NCBI GenBank assembly: GCA_019638525.1
Contig: JAHBTO010000001.1
Location: 620,001 to 684,000 of the forward strand
Length of the DNA stretch: 64,000 nucleotides
Source: Ferruginibacter sp.
GTDB lineage: Bacteria; Bacteroidota; Bacteroidia; Chitinophagales; Chitinophagaceae
Direction of reading: 5' to 3'
Positions within the stretch are counted from its first letter, which is position 1, and every line of letters starts with the position of its first letter. Positions 26,224-35,198 of the stretch are shown here, one piece after another. Below the pieces are notes generated by a model. The model was not told the origin of the DNA, ran no database searches, and saw nothing but the letters and a program-made list of their open reading frames with translations. Made by a program: the position numbers and the translations under genes.

Positions 26224-27603
26224 ATGAAAAAAGCATTATACCTCCTTGCGTTTCTCTGTACAATTACATCGGTAAAATCACAATTGTATGTACAAGGCGG
26301 AGCTATGTTTCATGTAGGCGGTACTGTTACCTTACAGGATGAAGATTTTATTCGGGGTCCCGAAGGAGGAGCGGTCATCACATTTGAACCGGGTAGCAAT
26401 GTACTGTTTACCGGTAATGCCGACAATAACATAAGTGGTTACATAGGTTTTCTGAATCTTGAGATTGCCAAATCAGATAATCACCAGGTAAGCCTGCAGA
26501 ATTACAATGAAGAAGTAACCGGGCAAATGGTTTTTACTTCGGGCAATTTTAACCTCAACAATAATACACTTTTACTTGGTAGCACCGGAACATTAATCAA
26601 TGAAAATGAAAACAGCCGTATCATTGGCGCTACAGGTGGGAAAGTGCAGGCCAGGCCAACTTTAAATCAACCAACAAACATAAATCCCGGAAATATTGGA
26701 GCCAGCATTACTTCCATCAAAAACCTGGGCGAAGTAATAATTAATCGTGGCTATATATTCCAGGCAGGGTTACCGTCTAATGCTATACAGCGATATTATG
26801 AGTTCAACTTTATAGACCCCGGAAAAGATAATGGCCTTGATGCTACTTTACGCCTTCATTATTTTGATGCAGAACTTGCCGGCGCCGATGAAACCAAATT
26901 GGTGCATTGGAAATATGACTACAACAGCTTAACCTGGGCTGACCAAGGTGCTACAGGAAGCGTAACAAGAAATACGGTTGATAACTGGGTGCAACTTACC
27001 GGTATCGAAAGCCTCTCTCCCTGGACATTAGCCGAAACTTCGGGACCATTGCCAGTAATATTCAGCCTTTTTAATGTGGCATGTAAAAACAATGCTGTAG
27101 CAATAAGCTGGCAAACAGCTACGGAAATTAATACCAATCATTTTGAAGTACAGCGTAGTACTGATGGTATAAATTGGATAACATTATTTACACAACAGGC
27201 ATTGGGGCATAATGGCGTTATGCAAAATTATAATTACACCGACCCCCGTGGGACTTCTCTTAACAGGGTTTTCTATCGGATAAAGTCGGTAGATAATGAT
27301 GGTAAAGAAAATTATACATCAATCAACACAACCTCCTGCAACAACCAAATCATTTGGCATGTATGGCCCAACCCCGTTAAGCAGCAACTAAACATAAACA
27401 TTAAGTTGGATGGTGCTTATAAAACAACAGTTCAATTGTTTGATAGTAAAGGCGCATTGGTACATCAAAGCCAAAAGGATTTGTTGACCGGCAATAACCA
27501 GTTTGCAATAGAATTAATGGGATTGCCCCCCGGAATATATCACCTGTGTTTAAAATGGGATGGCGATAAAAACAGTAAGAATATAAAAATCATTAAACAA
27601 TAA
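26224..27603 (+). CDS. Secreted protein with T9SS type A sorting domain
   Basis: A protein of 459 residues from the ATG MKKALYLLAF; a TTG six bases earlier is less likely. It has a signal peptide (ending SVKSQ), a beta-rich body, a fibronectin-like segment (about 275-375, with SWQTATEINTNHFEVQRS), and a C-terminal Por/T9SS sorting domain (about 380-459) with VWPNPVKQQLNI and GLPPGIYHLCL. It is therefore predicted to be exported by type IX secretion. It follows the fibre-like gene by 30 bases, so the two may encode surface partners. No enzyme motif seen. Confidence 0.82.
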   Translation: MKKALYLLAFLCTITSVKSQLYVQGGAMFHVGGTVTLQDEDFIRGPEGGAVITFEPGSNVLFTGNADNNISGYIGFLNLEIAKSDNHQVSLQNYNEEVTGQMVFTSGNFNLNNNTLLLGSTGTLINENENSRIIGATGGKVQARPTLNQPTNINPGNIGASITSIKNLGEVIINRGYIFQAGLPSNAIQRYYEFNFIDPGKDNGLDATLRLHYFDAELAGADETKLVHWKYDYNSLTWADQGATGSVTRNTVDNWVQLTGIESLSPWTLAETSGPLPVIFSLFNVACKNNAVAISWQTATEINTNHFEVQRSTDGINWITLFTQQALGHNGVMQNYNYTDPRGTSLNRVFYRIKSVDNDGKENYTSINTTSCNNQIIWHVWPNPVKQQLNINIKLDGAYKTTVQLFDSKGALVHQSQKDLLTGNNQFAIELMGLPPGIYHLCLKWDGDKNSKNIKIIKQ

Positions 27604-27743
27604 TTCTTTTGATTGTACCTTGTAAATATTACAAACCTGAAGTAATAAAGTTAGTAATATAGAACCTCAATTTTAGTATTAAAATATATACTTAATACAG
27701 GTATTTACTAAATGAGTGTTACATCTTTTTAAATATTTCTTCT

Positions 27744-29516
27744 ATGGAAAAAGCAATGCAATCAAAATTTGTTGTAAAAGATTTAAAAGTACATGGCAGC
27801 GACGAATGGATGGCTGATGGCACAAAAAAATACCGTCGTGTATTCGACAGGTATGAGCTTAGTTATATTTATGTAGAGTTTTCTTTTTTTAATAAACTGT
27901 TTGACGAAGAAGACTGGGACCTTAATGTTACATTAGAATGTACCTTAAATACTACATCTAACCCTGTTAAGTTATGCAGCCTCAATCAAACCCGAAAAGT
28001 GAGCAAGACAGAAAATATTGTTTATATACGTGAAAGCTGGGGTAAACCTGTTGCAGGCGATTTTTGGAAAATTGGTGACTACAAGTGGAGTGTGCTAATT
28101 GATAATAGTGTAGTATCCGAAACTGTATTTCATATAGAAGACCTGGGGCCCGATGCGCTTGCAAAAAACGGGTATATCAACATTGAATCAATAAAACTAT
28201 TTGAAAGCGATGCAAACATACAAGCAGACCCTGCCAGGAAATACTACAATAAATTTAAGCGAGATGAAACCCGTTTTGTTTGTGTCGAAATTCAACTAAA
28301 GAGTAAAAGCGAAAAAGGATTTTATGTTGAGTTGTTTTTTTATTATTTAGATAAAGCCGGGTTTCTAAAAGGTAAATCTTCAGAATTAATTTATGTGAAA
28401 TCAAATACCCAACATCTTACTTATACGGTTCAAAATGGTTGGGGATCATCTACGCCGGGTTTATGGAAGAATAATTACTATAGCGTTGATGTTTATTTTA
28501 TGGAAATATTATTGGCCAGCGCCACATTTGAAGTAGGCGATACCTGGAAAGAAGAAACCAATGTAAAACCTGTAAAAGTAGATGAAGTAATACCACAGGT
28601 TAATATAGCACCAATGCCAACCCCCGAAATTCTTTTGCAAAAAAGCCTCGCCCAGCTTAATAGCCTTGTAGGGCTGGCAAATATTAAGAACGAAGTAAAC
28701 GAAATGGTAACATTGGTAAAATTTTACAAAGAAACCGGTAAAGATTTTCTCAATAAATTTTCATTACACTCAGTATTTACCGGCAACCCGGGAACTGGTA
28801 AAACCACCGTAGCAAGAATACTTTCGGTTATTTATAAAGGATTGGGCATTTTAGAAAAAGGACATTTAGTAGAAGTTGACCGGGAAACACTAGTAGCAGG
28901 GTTTATAGGACAAACAGCAATTAAAACAAAAGCCAAACTAGATGAAGCCCTTGGCGGAATTTTATTTGTTGATGAAGCATATTCATTGGCCAGCCATGGG
29001 TTATCAGAAAATGATTTTGGACAAGAAGCCATTGCCACTATTTTAAAATATATGGAAGATAACCGTGGTAAAATAGGAATCATTGTAGCCGGATATCCTG
29101 ATAATATGCAGGATTTTATCAATAGCAACCCAGGATTGCGAAGCCGCTTTGATAAATATTTTCAATTTCCAGATTATAACCCCGAAGAAATGTGGGCAAT
29201 TGCATCTGCCCTATTTAATACAGAAAACGTAACTCCCAATGAAACAGCATCGGCACACCTGGTAAACTATTTAAAATGGTTGTATGAACAAAGAGATGAA
29301 AATTTTGGCAATGCCCGTACGGTTCGCCAGGTTGTAGCCGAATGTGTAAAAAACCAAAACTTAAGGCTGGCAGCTATTGCAAAAGAAAATAGAACTACCG
29401 AAATGATGAATACAATAATTCTTGATGATGTAAAAGAATTTGATATTAACGAACCCAATCGTTGGGGTACCGGCAAGCAGCGCAATAAAATTGGGTTCAG
29501 GCAACAGGGCGATTAA
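27744..29516 (+). CDS. CbbX/EccA-type AAA ATPase with duplicated N-terminal beta domain
   Basis: A protein of 590 residues. Two related beta-rich segments occupy about residues 5-137 and 145-275. Each has a YxRxF or YxKFKRDET start and a late ..SWGKP/GWGSS..GxWK or FWK turn, which indicates an internal duplication. A CbbX-type AAA domain follows (about 310-560), with Walker A TGNPGTGKTTVA (about 346-357), Walker B LFVDEAYSL (about 405), and the arginine region NPGLRSRF. Related AAA proteins remodel partner proteins, such as Rubisco or type VII secretion proteins. The partner is not evident here. It is followed within 30 bases by a TM protein, then two more small envelope proteins. Confidence 0.82.
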   Translation: MEKAMQSKFVVKDLKVHGSDEWMADGTKKYRRVFDRYELSYIYVEFSFFNKLFDEEDWDLNVTLECTLNTTSNPVKLCSLNQTRKVSKTENIVYIRESWGKPVAGDFWKIGDYKWSVLIDNSVVSETVFHIEDLGPDALAKNGYINIESIKLFESDANIQADPARKYYNKFKRDETRFVCVEIQLKSKSEKGFYVELFFYYLDKAGFLKGKSSELIYVKSNTQHLTYTVQNGWGSSTPGLWKNNYYSVDVYFMEILLASATFEVGDTWKEETNVKPVKVDEVIPQVNIAPMPTPEILLQKSLAQLNSLVGLANIKNEVNEMVTLVKFYKETGKDFLNKFSLHSVFTGNPGTGKTTVARILSVIYKGLGILEKGHLVEVDRETLVAGFIGQTAIKTKAKLDEALGGILFVDEAYSLASHGLSENDFGQEAIATILKYMEDNRGKIGIIVAGYPDNMQDFINSNPGLRSRFDKYFQFPDYNPEEMWAIASALFNTENVTPNETASAHLVNYLKWLYEQRDENFGNARTVRQVVAECVKNQNLRLAAIAKENRTTEMMNTIILDDVKEFDINEPNRWGTGKQRNKIGFRQQGD

Positions 29517-29546
29517 ATTAAATATGAATCATAAAATTGTGTAACC

Positions 29547-30041
29547 ATGCAGGAACCTCTTCATTATTTTCTTGACCACTCCTCAGCAACGGTAAACCTA
29601 ACATTAACAGACAGGCAATTTATTGCCGAAACACAAGGAAAGGGAGTTTTGGATAAGCCCCGGCATATTAATATTCTTATATCAAGTATTAAAAAATTTT
29701 GCCTTGTTGCAACAAACAAAGTTCAAAATCTCAACAATGCTCGCTCGGCCGGCGATTATTCTTACGACTCAGAATTTATTTTTCTATATCCTGATGGACA
29801 AAAAATGAAAACGAAACGAATATTTGTAAATAGCCATGATGAGAATTTTGTTACGTTATTAAACGAATTAAAATATAAACAACCCGATGCAAGTTTACTT
29901 CACCTCTCACAAGAGGAGGCATTAAAACAAATAGGCGTAACATCTGCCTCTAAAACTATTCGTATTTTTTTATGGTTGTTTGTGGGCATCCCTGTTATTG
30001 TCCTGTTGATTTATAGCCTGACTAAAATATTAAAACATTAA
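29547..30041 (+). CDS. Membrane protein of unknown function, AAA gene neighbour
   Basis: A protein of 164 residues with a soluble N-terminal part (about 1-130) that includes LKYKQPDASLLHLS, and one C-terminal membrane helix (about 140-160, FLWLFVGIPVIVLLIY). No signal peptide, so the soluble part is probably cytoplasmic. It lies 30 bases downstream of the AAA ATPase gene and is likely cotranscribed. No family recognised. Confidence 0.65.
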   Translation: MQEPLHYFLDHSSATVNLTLTDRQFIAETQGKGVLDKPRHINILISSIKKFCLVATNKVQNLNNARSAGDYSYDSEFIFLYPDGQKMKTKRIFVNSHDENFVTLLNELKYKQPDASLLHLSQEEALKQIGVTSASKTIRIFLWLFVGIPVIVLLIYSLTKILKH

Positions 30042-30063
30042 TGCCATAAAATGTTAACAAAGT

Positions 30064-30528
30064 ATGAGTAAGGCTAAATATTTTTTTCTTTTCATTCTGG
30101 CCGTTGCTGTTTTCCTGGCTGTAAGGCATTGGCTAGACCGTGAAAGGGAAAAAACACAAGGTATAGATATAGTGCGTGCCGATATGGATGAAGGAGATTC
30201 ACATCTTGGCTCATGGGCACAAAAAAACGATAGTACTTTACTTTTGCTACGCTTACAACGAGATGGAAATTTTAATTACCGGGTAGTAACGTATCCTAAA
30301 AACGACACATTAAAATATACCGGTCAATACCGGTTGTTGCCCTCTGTTGTTACCAATAATGGATTACAGTACCCTCATTTAATTGCAATAAGCACTAAAG
30401 GCGATACCATCATCAATCATTTTATACAAATTACCCGTGCCACCAAAAAGAATATTGATATACTTAGCCTGGCGAAAAACAATATACCCGGTTCGCCTGC
30501 CATACTTTTTTATAGAATTAAACAATAA
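30064..30528 (+). CDS. Exported or anchored small protein of unknown function
   Basis: A protein of 154 residues with an N-terminal membrane helix or uncleaved signal (about 4-22) and a beta-rich body that resembles a lipocalin-like small domain (GSWAQKNDSTLLLLRLQRDGNFNYRV). No catalytic motif. It lies 22 bases after the previous TM-protein gene. No family recognised. Confidence 0.65.
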   Translation: MSKAKYFFLFILAVAVFLAVRHWLDREREKTQGIDIVRADMDEGDSHLGSWAQKNDSTLLLLRLQRDGNFNYRVVTYPKNDTLKYTGQYRLLPSVVTNNGLQYPHLIAISTKGDTIINHFIQITRATKKNIDILSLAKNNIPGSPAILFYRIKQ

Positions 30529-30534
30529 AAGATT

Positions 30535-31158
30535 ATGAATAACTATCTGTGTAAATTATGGGTTACTGTTTTATTGTGTATAAGCGCCTGTTCAAACCCA
30601 ACCAATAAAAGGGCGGTAGGCCTTGATGAACTGGAAAATATACAGGCAGAAGATAAAAAGCAGATGGAAGAAGTAGGGCCTAAAAGAGGCATGTTAACCG
30701 CAGTAGAATTAATAGATCTTTCTAACTGTGCCGATTTATCCTGTATTCAGCTATTTATGAAACCCCTTTCTACCGATTTTGTATATGGCAAAAAAGGCGA
30801 GTTTTATGCAGCGCAAAATATAACTATAAAAGACACTAGCGGAACAGAACTAACGATGCCTGCATCCACATTTTATATAGATGTAAACCCTCAGGCTTCA
30901 TGGCGGGCTGCTCATACCGTTCATTTAAAAGAACAGGGCGACAGCCTGTTAAATGAATTTAAAAAACTAGGCTTTCATTTAGTTGATGAAGGTTATTACC
31001 TGGGGTTAAAAAGCAAACAACAGCGATGGGTTTCAGAAAAATACCCCGGTAAAAGCTTGTACGTAACCGCCACTTTTAAACCCTGGTACTTTAAGGGGCT
31101 GTATGAAAACAAAACTACCTGGCCCTGCTATGTATTTGAAGTATATAACAACCAATAA
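30535..31158 (+). CDS. Lipoprotein of unknown function
   Basis: A protein of 207 residues with a lipobox-like end of signal peptide (LLCISAC, lipidation near residue 19). The body is a mixed alpha/beta fold without a known enzyme motif; it includes DLSNCADLSC and ends FKPWYFKGLYENK. It begins 6 bases after the preceding gene and is the last gene of this unknown operon. Confidence 0.65.
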   Translation: MNNYLCKLWVTVLLCISACSNPTNKRAVGLDELENIQAEDKKQMEEVGPKRGMLTAVELIDLSNCADLSCIQLFMKPLSTDFVYGKKGEFYAAQNITIKDTSGTELTMPASTFYIDVNPQASWRAAHTVHLKEQGDSLLNEFKKLGFHLVDEGYYLGLKSKQQRWVSEKYPGKSLYVTATFKPWYFKGLYENKTTWPCYVFEVYNNQ

Positions 31159-31388
31159 TAACCTCTTGCTGCCAAATTTTTAACCCCTATATTAAAACAC
31201 TTGCCTGTCAAACCAATCATTTAGGTTATACACACAATATGCTTATTAATCCACCTTTATCACGTAATAGTTAATAATCTTTTTTATTAGTAAAGGCTTT
31301 TATACATTTACTTAATAGAACCAACTGGAGCAGGGTAATCAATTAAAATCAATTTAAACCTTTTAAAGATTTTTATAGCTTAAAACGC

Positions 31389-31892
31389 ATGATAACAACT
31401 TCTATTACTAACCCGGTTAACGAAGTTATCAGCCACCATGTTTTTGCAAACGTGTTACTGAATAATGCTTCAAATCAAAAATCGTTACACGCCACCGTTA
31501 GTTTTTTGCCCGGCGATGTTATATGCCATTTTGATGCCGGCACAACTCAAACCTATGCAACTTACCTAACCGTGCAAACCGGCGCCGATAGCCACATTAC
31601 GCTAATGCCCCAGTTTTTGCAATACATCAACCACAGTTGTGCACCCAATGTTTTTTTCAACACTGCAACCATGGAATTGATTTGTTTGCAACCGATACAA
31701 CCGGGAGATGAATTTACTTTTTTTTATCCAAGCACCGAGTGGGAAATGGCACAGCCTTTTGTATGCAATTGTGGTAATGATGCTTGTCTGCAGTTAATAA
31801 ATGGCGCATCGCACTTATCGGTAGAAACACTTTCAAAATATAAACTAACCGATTTTATCAGGCAGCAGGTAAAACAAAAGCTATCCCTGTAA
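31389..31892 (+). CDS. SET-domain protein (predicted protein-lysine methyltransferase)
   Basis: A protein of 167 residues, close to a minimal SET domain. It has the NHSCAPN motif (about 79-85), the GDEFTFFYPS motif (Y near 116) and a Cys-rich post-SET motif VCNCGNDACL (about 127-136). The GxG segment near the start is weak, so the cofactor pocket may differ. In eukaryotes SET enzymes methylate lysine; in bacteria the targets are mostly unknown. It starts a run of three genes with two ATP-grasp ligases, one fused to a second SET domain. It lies 15 bases upstream of the first ATP-grasp gene, so cotranscription is likely. Confidence 0.82.
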   Translation: MITTSITNPVNEVISHHVFANVLLNNASNQKSLHATVSFLPGDVICHFDAGTTQTYATYLTVQTGADSHITLMPQFLQYINHSCAPNVFFNTATMELICLQPIQPGDEFTFFYPSTEWEMAQPFVCNCGNDACLQLINGASHLSVETLSKYKLTDFIRQQVKQKLSL

Positions 31893-31907
31893 CAAGCTTT
31901 AATTGTT

Positions 31908-33044
31908 ATGTTATTAACCAACCCATTATCTTCCTTATCGCCCCAGCTAATTAAAGTTTGGGTTTTGGCGCCTTACTTGCAAACAAATGATGCCAATATT
32001 GATTATTACTACGATTTTACCCAAAGCATTGCCGAATACCAAAAAGCATTTGCACAACTTGCTATTGAGTGGGTTTGGCAACCGGTTACTTTAAAAGATT
32101 ACCGCTCTGTAATTAACAGGATAGCAAAAGAAAAAGAAACAGGTAACAAAACTCCCATTGTTTTTAATCTTTGCGATGGTGATGAGGTAAATGGCACTCC
32201 CGGGGTTTCTGTAATTCGTTACCTGCACGATAAAGGTTTATTATATACAGGCGCCGATGAATATTTTTACAATATCACCACTTCTAAAATTCCCATGAAG
32301 AAGGCTTTTGATAAAGCCGGTATTCCAACTGCTTCATGGGTTTCAATCCGCAGCAATAACCAAAACCTGGATAATATTATTAATAAACTGGGCGCCCCTT
32401 TAATTGTAAAGCCATCCATATCCGGCGGAAGCATGGGGGTTGGTATAAAAAATGTAGTGCATAATAATCACAGCTTTACAAAACTGGTTGATAGTATGTT
32501 TAAAGGATACCGTGGCTGGCAATTAGCTGCCGATGGACTGATTGCTGAATCATTTATAAACGGACCGGAATTTACTGTACTTATTACAGGCTCATACAAC
32601 AATCCAAAGGATGCAAAAATATATACACCGGTAGAAAGGGTTTTTCATGATTCTTTACCCGAAGAAGAAAAGTTTTTATCTTTTGACAGGCTATGGGAAA
32701 TTTATGAAGAAGAAACACCCATGCCCAACGATGCTAACTTTTATGAATACGCATTACCCGATAGTGCACTGATTGACAGGATTAAAAAAATAAGCTGGGA
32801 TGCTTATGTGGCAACAAAAGGCTGCGGCTATACAAGGGTAGATATTAGAATGGACAAACAAACCGGAAAACTTTATGTGCTTGAAGTAAATGCACAATGC
32901 GGCCTTAGCGAAGACGAAGACTTTACTTCTATTGGCGCTATACTTAGGTTTAGCAATACAGGTTTTACCCAACTGGTTGCCGAAATAATAAATGATGCAT
33001 TTGCACGCCGTACTGCTACAGTATTAAAAAGAAGAATTGCCTAA
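31908..33044 (+). CDS. ATP-grasp ligase (D-Ala-D-Ala ligase-like)
   Basis: A protein of 378 residues with the ATP-grasp fold. Visible are the ATP-binding PLIVKPSISGGSMGVG (about 164-179), AESFINGPEFTVL and the metal-binding end VLEVNAQCGLSEDEDF (about 322-337). D-Ala-D-Ala ligases have EVNTxPG there; here it is EVNAQCG, so the second substrate is probably not D-alanine. A separate family of carboxylate-amine ligation is suggested. It lies between a SET protein and an ATP-grasp/SET fusion. Confidence 0.85.
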   Translation: MLLTNPLSSLSPQLIKVWVLAPYLQTNDANIDYYYDFTQSIAEYQKAFAQLAIEWVWQPVTLKDYRSVINRIAKEKETGNKTPIVFNLCDGDEVNGTPGVSVIRYLHDKGLLYTGADEYFYNITTSKIPMKKAFDKAGIPTASWVSIRSNNQNLDNIINKLGAPLIVKPSISGGSMGVGIKNVVHNNHSFTKLVDSMFKGYRGWQLAADGLIAESFINGPEFTVLITGSYNNPKDAKIYTPVERVFHDSLPEEEKFLSFDRLWEIYEEETPMPNDANFYEYALPDSALIDRIKKISWDAYVATKGCGYTRVDIRMDKQTGKLYVLEVNAQCGLSEDEDFTSIGAILRFSNTGFTQLVAEIINDAFARRTATVLKRRIA

Positions 33045-33073
33045 ATAACCTCCTGCTTATTGTCATCACCACC

Positions 33074-34573
33074 ATGAAATCATCACAAAATCAAAGTCAG
33101 CCGTTATTAAAAATTCCGGATACTCGGAGCCAAAACCTGCAACTTAAAATTTGTGTGTTACAACCTGATTACACTACTTCAGATGTTGATTACCAGTATT
33201 ACGACCCTGTAAGAAATCTTAACCATTTACTACCTCAATCAAAATTCGATCATGTATTGTTAAACAAACTAACTACATATAAACAGTTAAAAGAGTTAAA
33301 GAAAAAAAACTACGATATTTTTGTAAACCTATGCGAAGGTTATTTAGAATGGAATATCCCCTCTGTTGAAGTGATTTATTTTATGGAACTTTTAAATCTT
33401 CCCTTCACAGGGCCTTCATCACTTTTGTACGATCCGCCAAAAGACCTGATGAAATATGTAGCATATACTGCAGGAATAAAAACCCCCGCTTTTACATTAA
33501 TCAACTCAATTGATAGTATTGATAAAGAAACTCAGCACTTGCAATACCCATTGTTTGTTAAGCCCGATAAAGCAGGCGATAGCTTAGGCATTGATGAACA
33601 TTCGCTCGTGCATAATAAAGAAGAGCTTGTATCAAAATGTAATGCAATTATTGAAGAATATGGGCCGCTATTGGTAGAAGAATATATAGATGGAAGAGAA
33701 TTTACAGTGATGCTTGTTGCCGATGCTAGTAATGAAAAGTCTTGCACTGTTTTTAAACCCATTGAATACATTTTTCCAAAGGGATTTCAGTTTAAAACTT
33801 ACTCACTAAAAACTTCTGAATTACATCCCGAAGCAAATATCCCCTGTAACGATCCCGTACTTGAATTAAAACTAAAAGAAGCCGCTGTAAAAATTTTCCA
33901 GGGCTTTGGCGGTGTAGGTTATGCCCGGTTGGATTTTAGGGTGAATGCAAACAACGAAATATTTTTCCTGGAGATTAATTTTACCTGTTCGGTTTTTTAC
34001 CAGGATGGTTATGAAGGCTCTGCCGATTATATTTTAAAAATTGATGGTATAGGCCAAGCGGGATTTCTTAAAAAAATAATTGAAGAGGGTATTGCCCGCT
34101 ACAAACGCCATCAAAAAAAATATGTAATGAAGGGTAATGCCATAGCTGGTTATGGTATTTATGCCACTCAACACATACAAGCTAACGAACTTGTTTTTAA
34201 AGGCGAAGAAATGGCTCAGCGCCTGGTAACACGCCGTTATGTAGAGCACAACTGGAATATTAATGAAATAGAAACTTTTAAAAAATATGCTTATCCGCTT
34301 AGTAAAGAATTATTTTTATTATGGGATAACAACCCGTCAAACTGGGCGCCTCAAAATCACAGTTGTAACCCCAATTGCGCCTACGAAGGATTAAATGTTA
34401 TAGCATTGCGAAACATTAAGCCAGGAGAAGAACTAACACTCAACTACTCAAGTTTTCTTGATGAAAATATGGAACCTTTTAATTGCCGTTGTGGCGCCGC
34501 CAACTGTTGCGGATGGGTTACCGGTATTAAAAACAATTCGGTAACTGAAAGGGAAAGCCTCCTAAAAAATTAA
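33074..34573 (+). CDS. ATP-grasp ligase fused to a C-terminal SET domain
   Basis: A protein of 499 residues. The N-terminal 350 residues are an ATP-grasp ligase with PLFVKPDKAGDSLGIDE, VEEYIDGREFTVM and FFLEINFTCSV (metal end). From about residue 353 the protein continues as a SET domain with GNAIAGYGIYATQHIQ (SET-N), NHSCNPNCAYEG (about 423-434), GEELTLNYSS and a post-SET CRCGAANCC (about 471-479). The frame is uninterrupted, so this is a true fusion and not a read-through. It suggests one enzyme both attaches an amino acid or amine and methylates a lysine, or a ligation product. It starts 29 bases after the preceding ligase gene. Confidence 0.86.
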   Translation: MKSSQNQSQPLLKIPDTRSQNLQLKICVLQPDYTTSDVDYQYYDPVRNLNHLLPQSKFDHVLLNKLTTYKQLKELKKKNYDIFVNLCEGYLEWNIPSVEVIYFMELLNLPFTGPSSLLYDPPKDLMKYVAYTAGIKTPAFTLINSIDSIDKETQHLQYPLFVKPDKAGDSLGIDEHSLVHNKEELVSKCNAIIEEYGPLLVEEYIDGREFTVMLVADASNEKSCTVFKPIEYIFPKGFQFKTYSLKTSELHPEANIPCNDPVLELKLKEAAVKIFQGFGGVGYARLDFRVNANNEIFFLEINFTCSVFYQDGYEGSADYILKIDGIGQAGFLKKIIEEGIARYKRHQKKYVMKGNAIAGYGIYATQHIQANELVFKGEEMAQRLVTRRYVEHNWNINEIETFKKYAYPLSKELFLLWDNNPSNWAPQNHSCNPNCAYEGLNVIALRNIKPGEELTLNYSSFLDENMEPFNCRCGAANCCGWVTGIKNNSVTERESLLKN

Positions 34574-34725
34574 AATAATTTTTCTATGCCGGGTTTATAT
34601 AGCAACGGTTAAACACAATTTCTTTTCCTTTCTTTCTTATCAAATCAACTTTTTACTGTTGTATGTTTTACAGCTATAAATATAGTTAAGCTATATGCAC
34701 TATTGGTAATAAGTAAGCACAATTA

Positions 34726-34780
34726 TGTAACGCAATTTATTTTTCCGGTATTTATTGTAACCTTTTGGGTTAATAGTTAC
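34726..34780. promoter_or_regulatory. Repeated TGTAAC and an inverted GTAAC/GTTAC pair upstream of DoxX
   Basis: TGTAAC occurs at 34726-34731 and again at 34756-34761, 30 bases apart. The second copy also forms an inverted repeat with GTTAC at 34776-34780. It lies 34-88 bases upstream of the DoxX start. Spacing is near three helical turns, which would suit a dimeric regulator. The sequence is AT-rich, so chance is possible. Confidence 0.25.
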
Positions 34781-34813
34781 TCTAATAGATAGAAACTATT
34801 AAAATCAAAAAAA

Positions 34814-35197
34814 ATGGAAAATAAAATCAACAACCCAATACTTACACAGGTATTCAACCTGCTAAAGTACACTTTCGTTATTGTGCCTATTGTAGCCGGT
34901 GCCGATAAATTTACCAACCTGCTCACCCAATGGGATCAATACATTAATCCATCTGTTGCAAATTTATTACCCTTTTCTCCATCTGTATTTATGATGGTGG
35001 TAGGCGTTATTGAAATGGTGGCAGGCGTTATTGTTTTAAAAAAATCCGAAATTGGCGGATACATTGTTGCTGCATGGCTCACCGTTATTGCGTTATCATT
35101 ACTGGCTGGTTTTAATTATGTAGATATTGCTGTACGGGATCTTGTAATGGCTATTGCAGCATTTTCTATGGCTAGGTTATCAAAAATTGCAGCATAA
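34814..35197 (+). CDS. DoxX-like four-helix membrane protein
   Basis: A protein of 127 residues with four hydrophobic helices, matching the DoxX/DoxD-like membrane family (KYTFVIVPIVAGADKF and the VIEMVAGVIVL segment). Its exact role is unknown. It precedes the sigma factor gene by 1 base and belongs to the DoxX-sigma-folE operon. Repeat elements lie upstream. Confidence 0.75.
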   Translation: MENKINNPILTQVFNLLKYTFVIVPIVAGADKFTNLLTQWDQYINPSVANLLPFSPSVFMMVVGVIEMVAGVIVLKKSEIGGYIVAAWLTVIALSLLAGFNYVDIAVRDLVMAIAAFSMARLSKIAA

Positions 35198-35198
35198 A

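Noticed and set aside
35154..35198. Upstream ATG for the ECF sigma factor
   Set aside because: It lies inside the DoxX coding region; the ATG at 35199 gives a normal sigma-factor N-terminus directly after the DoxX stop.
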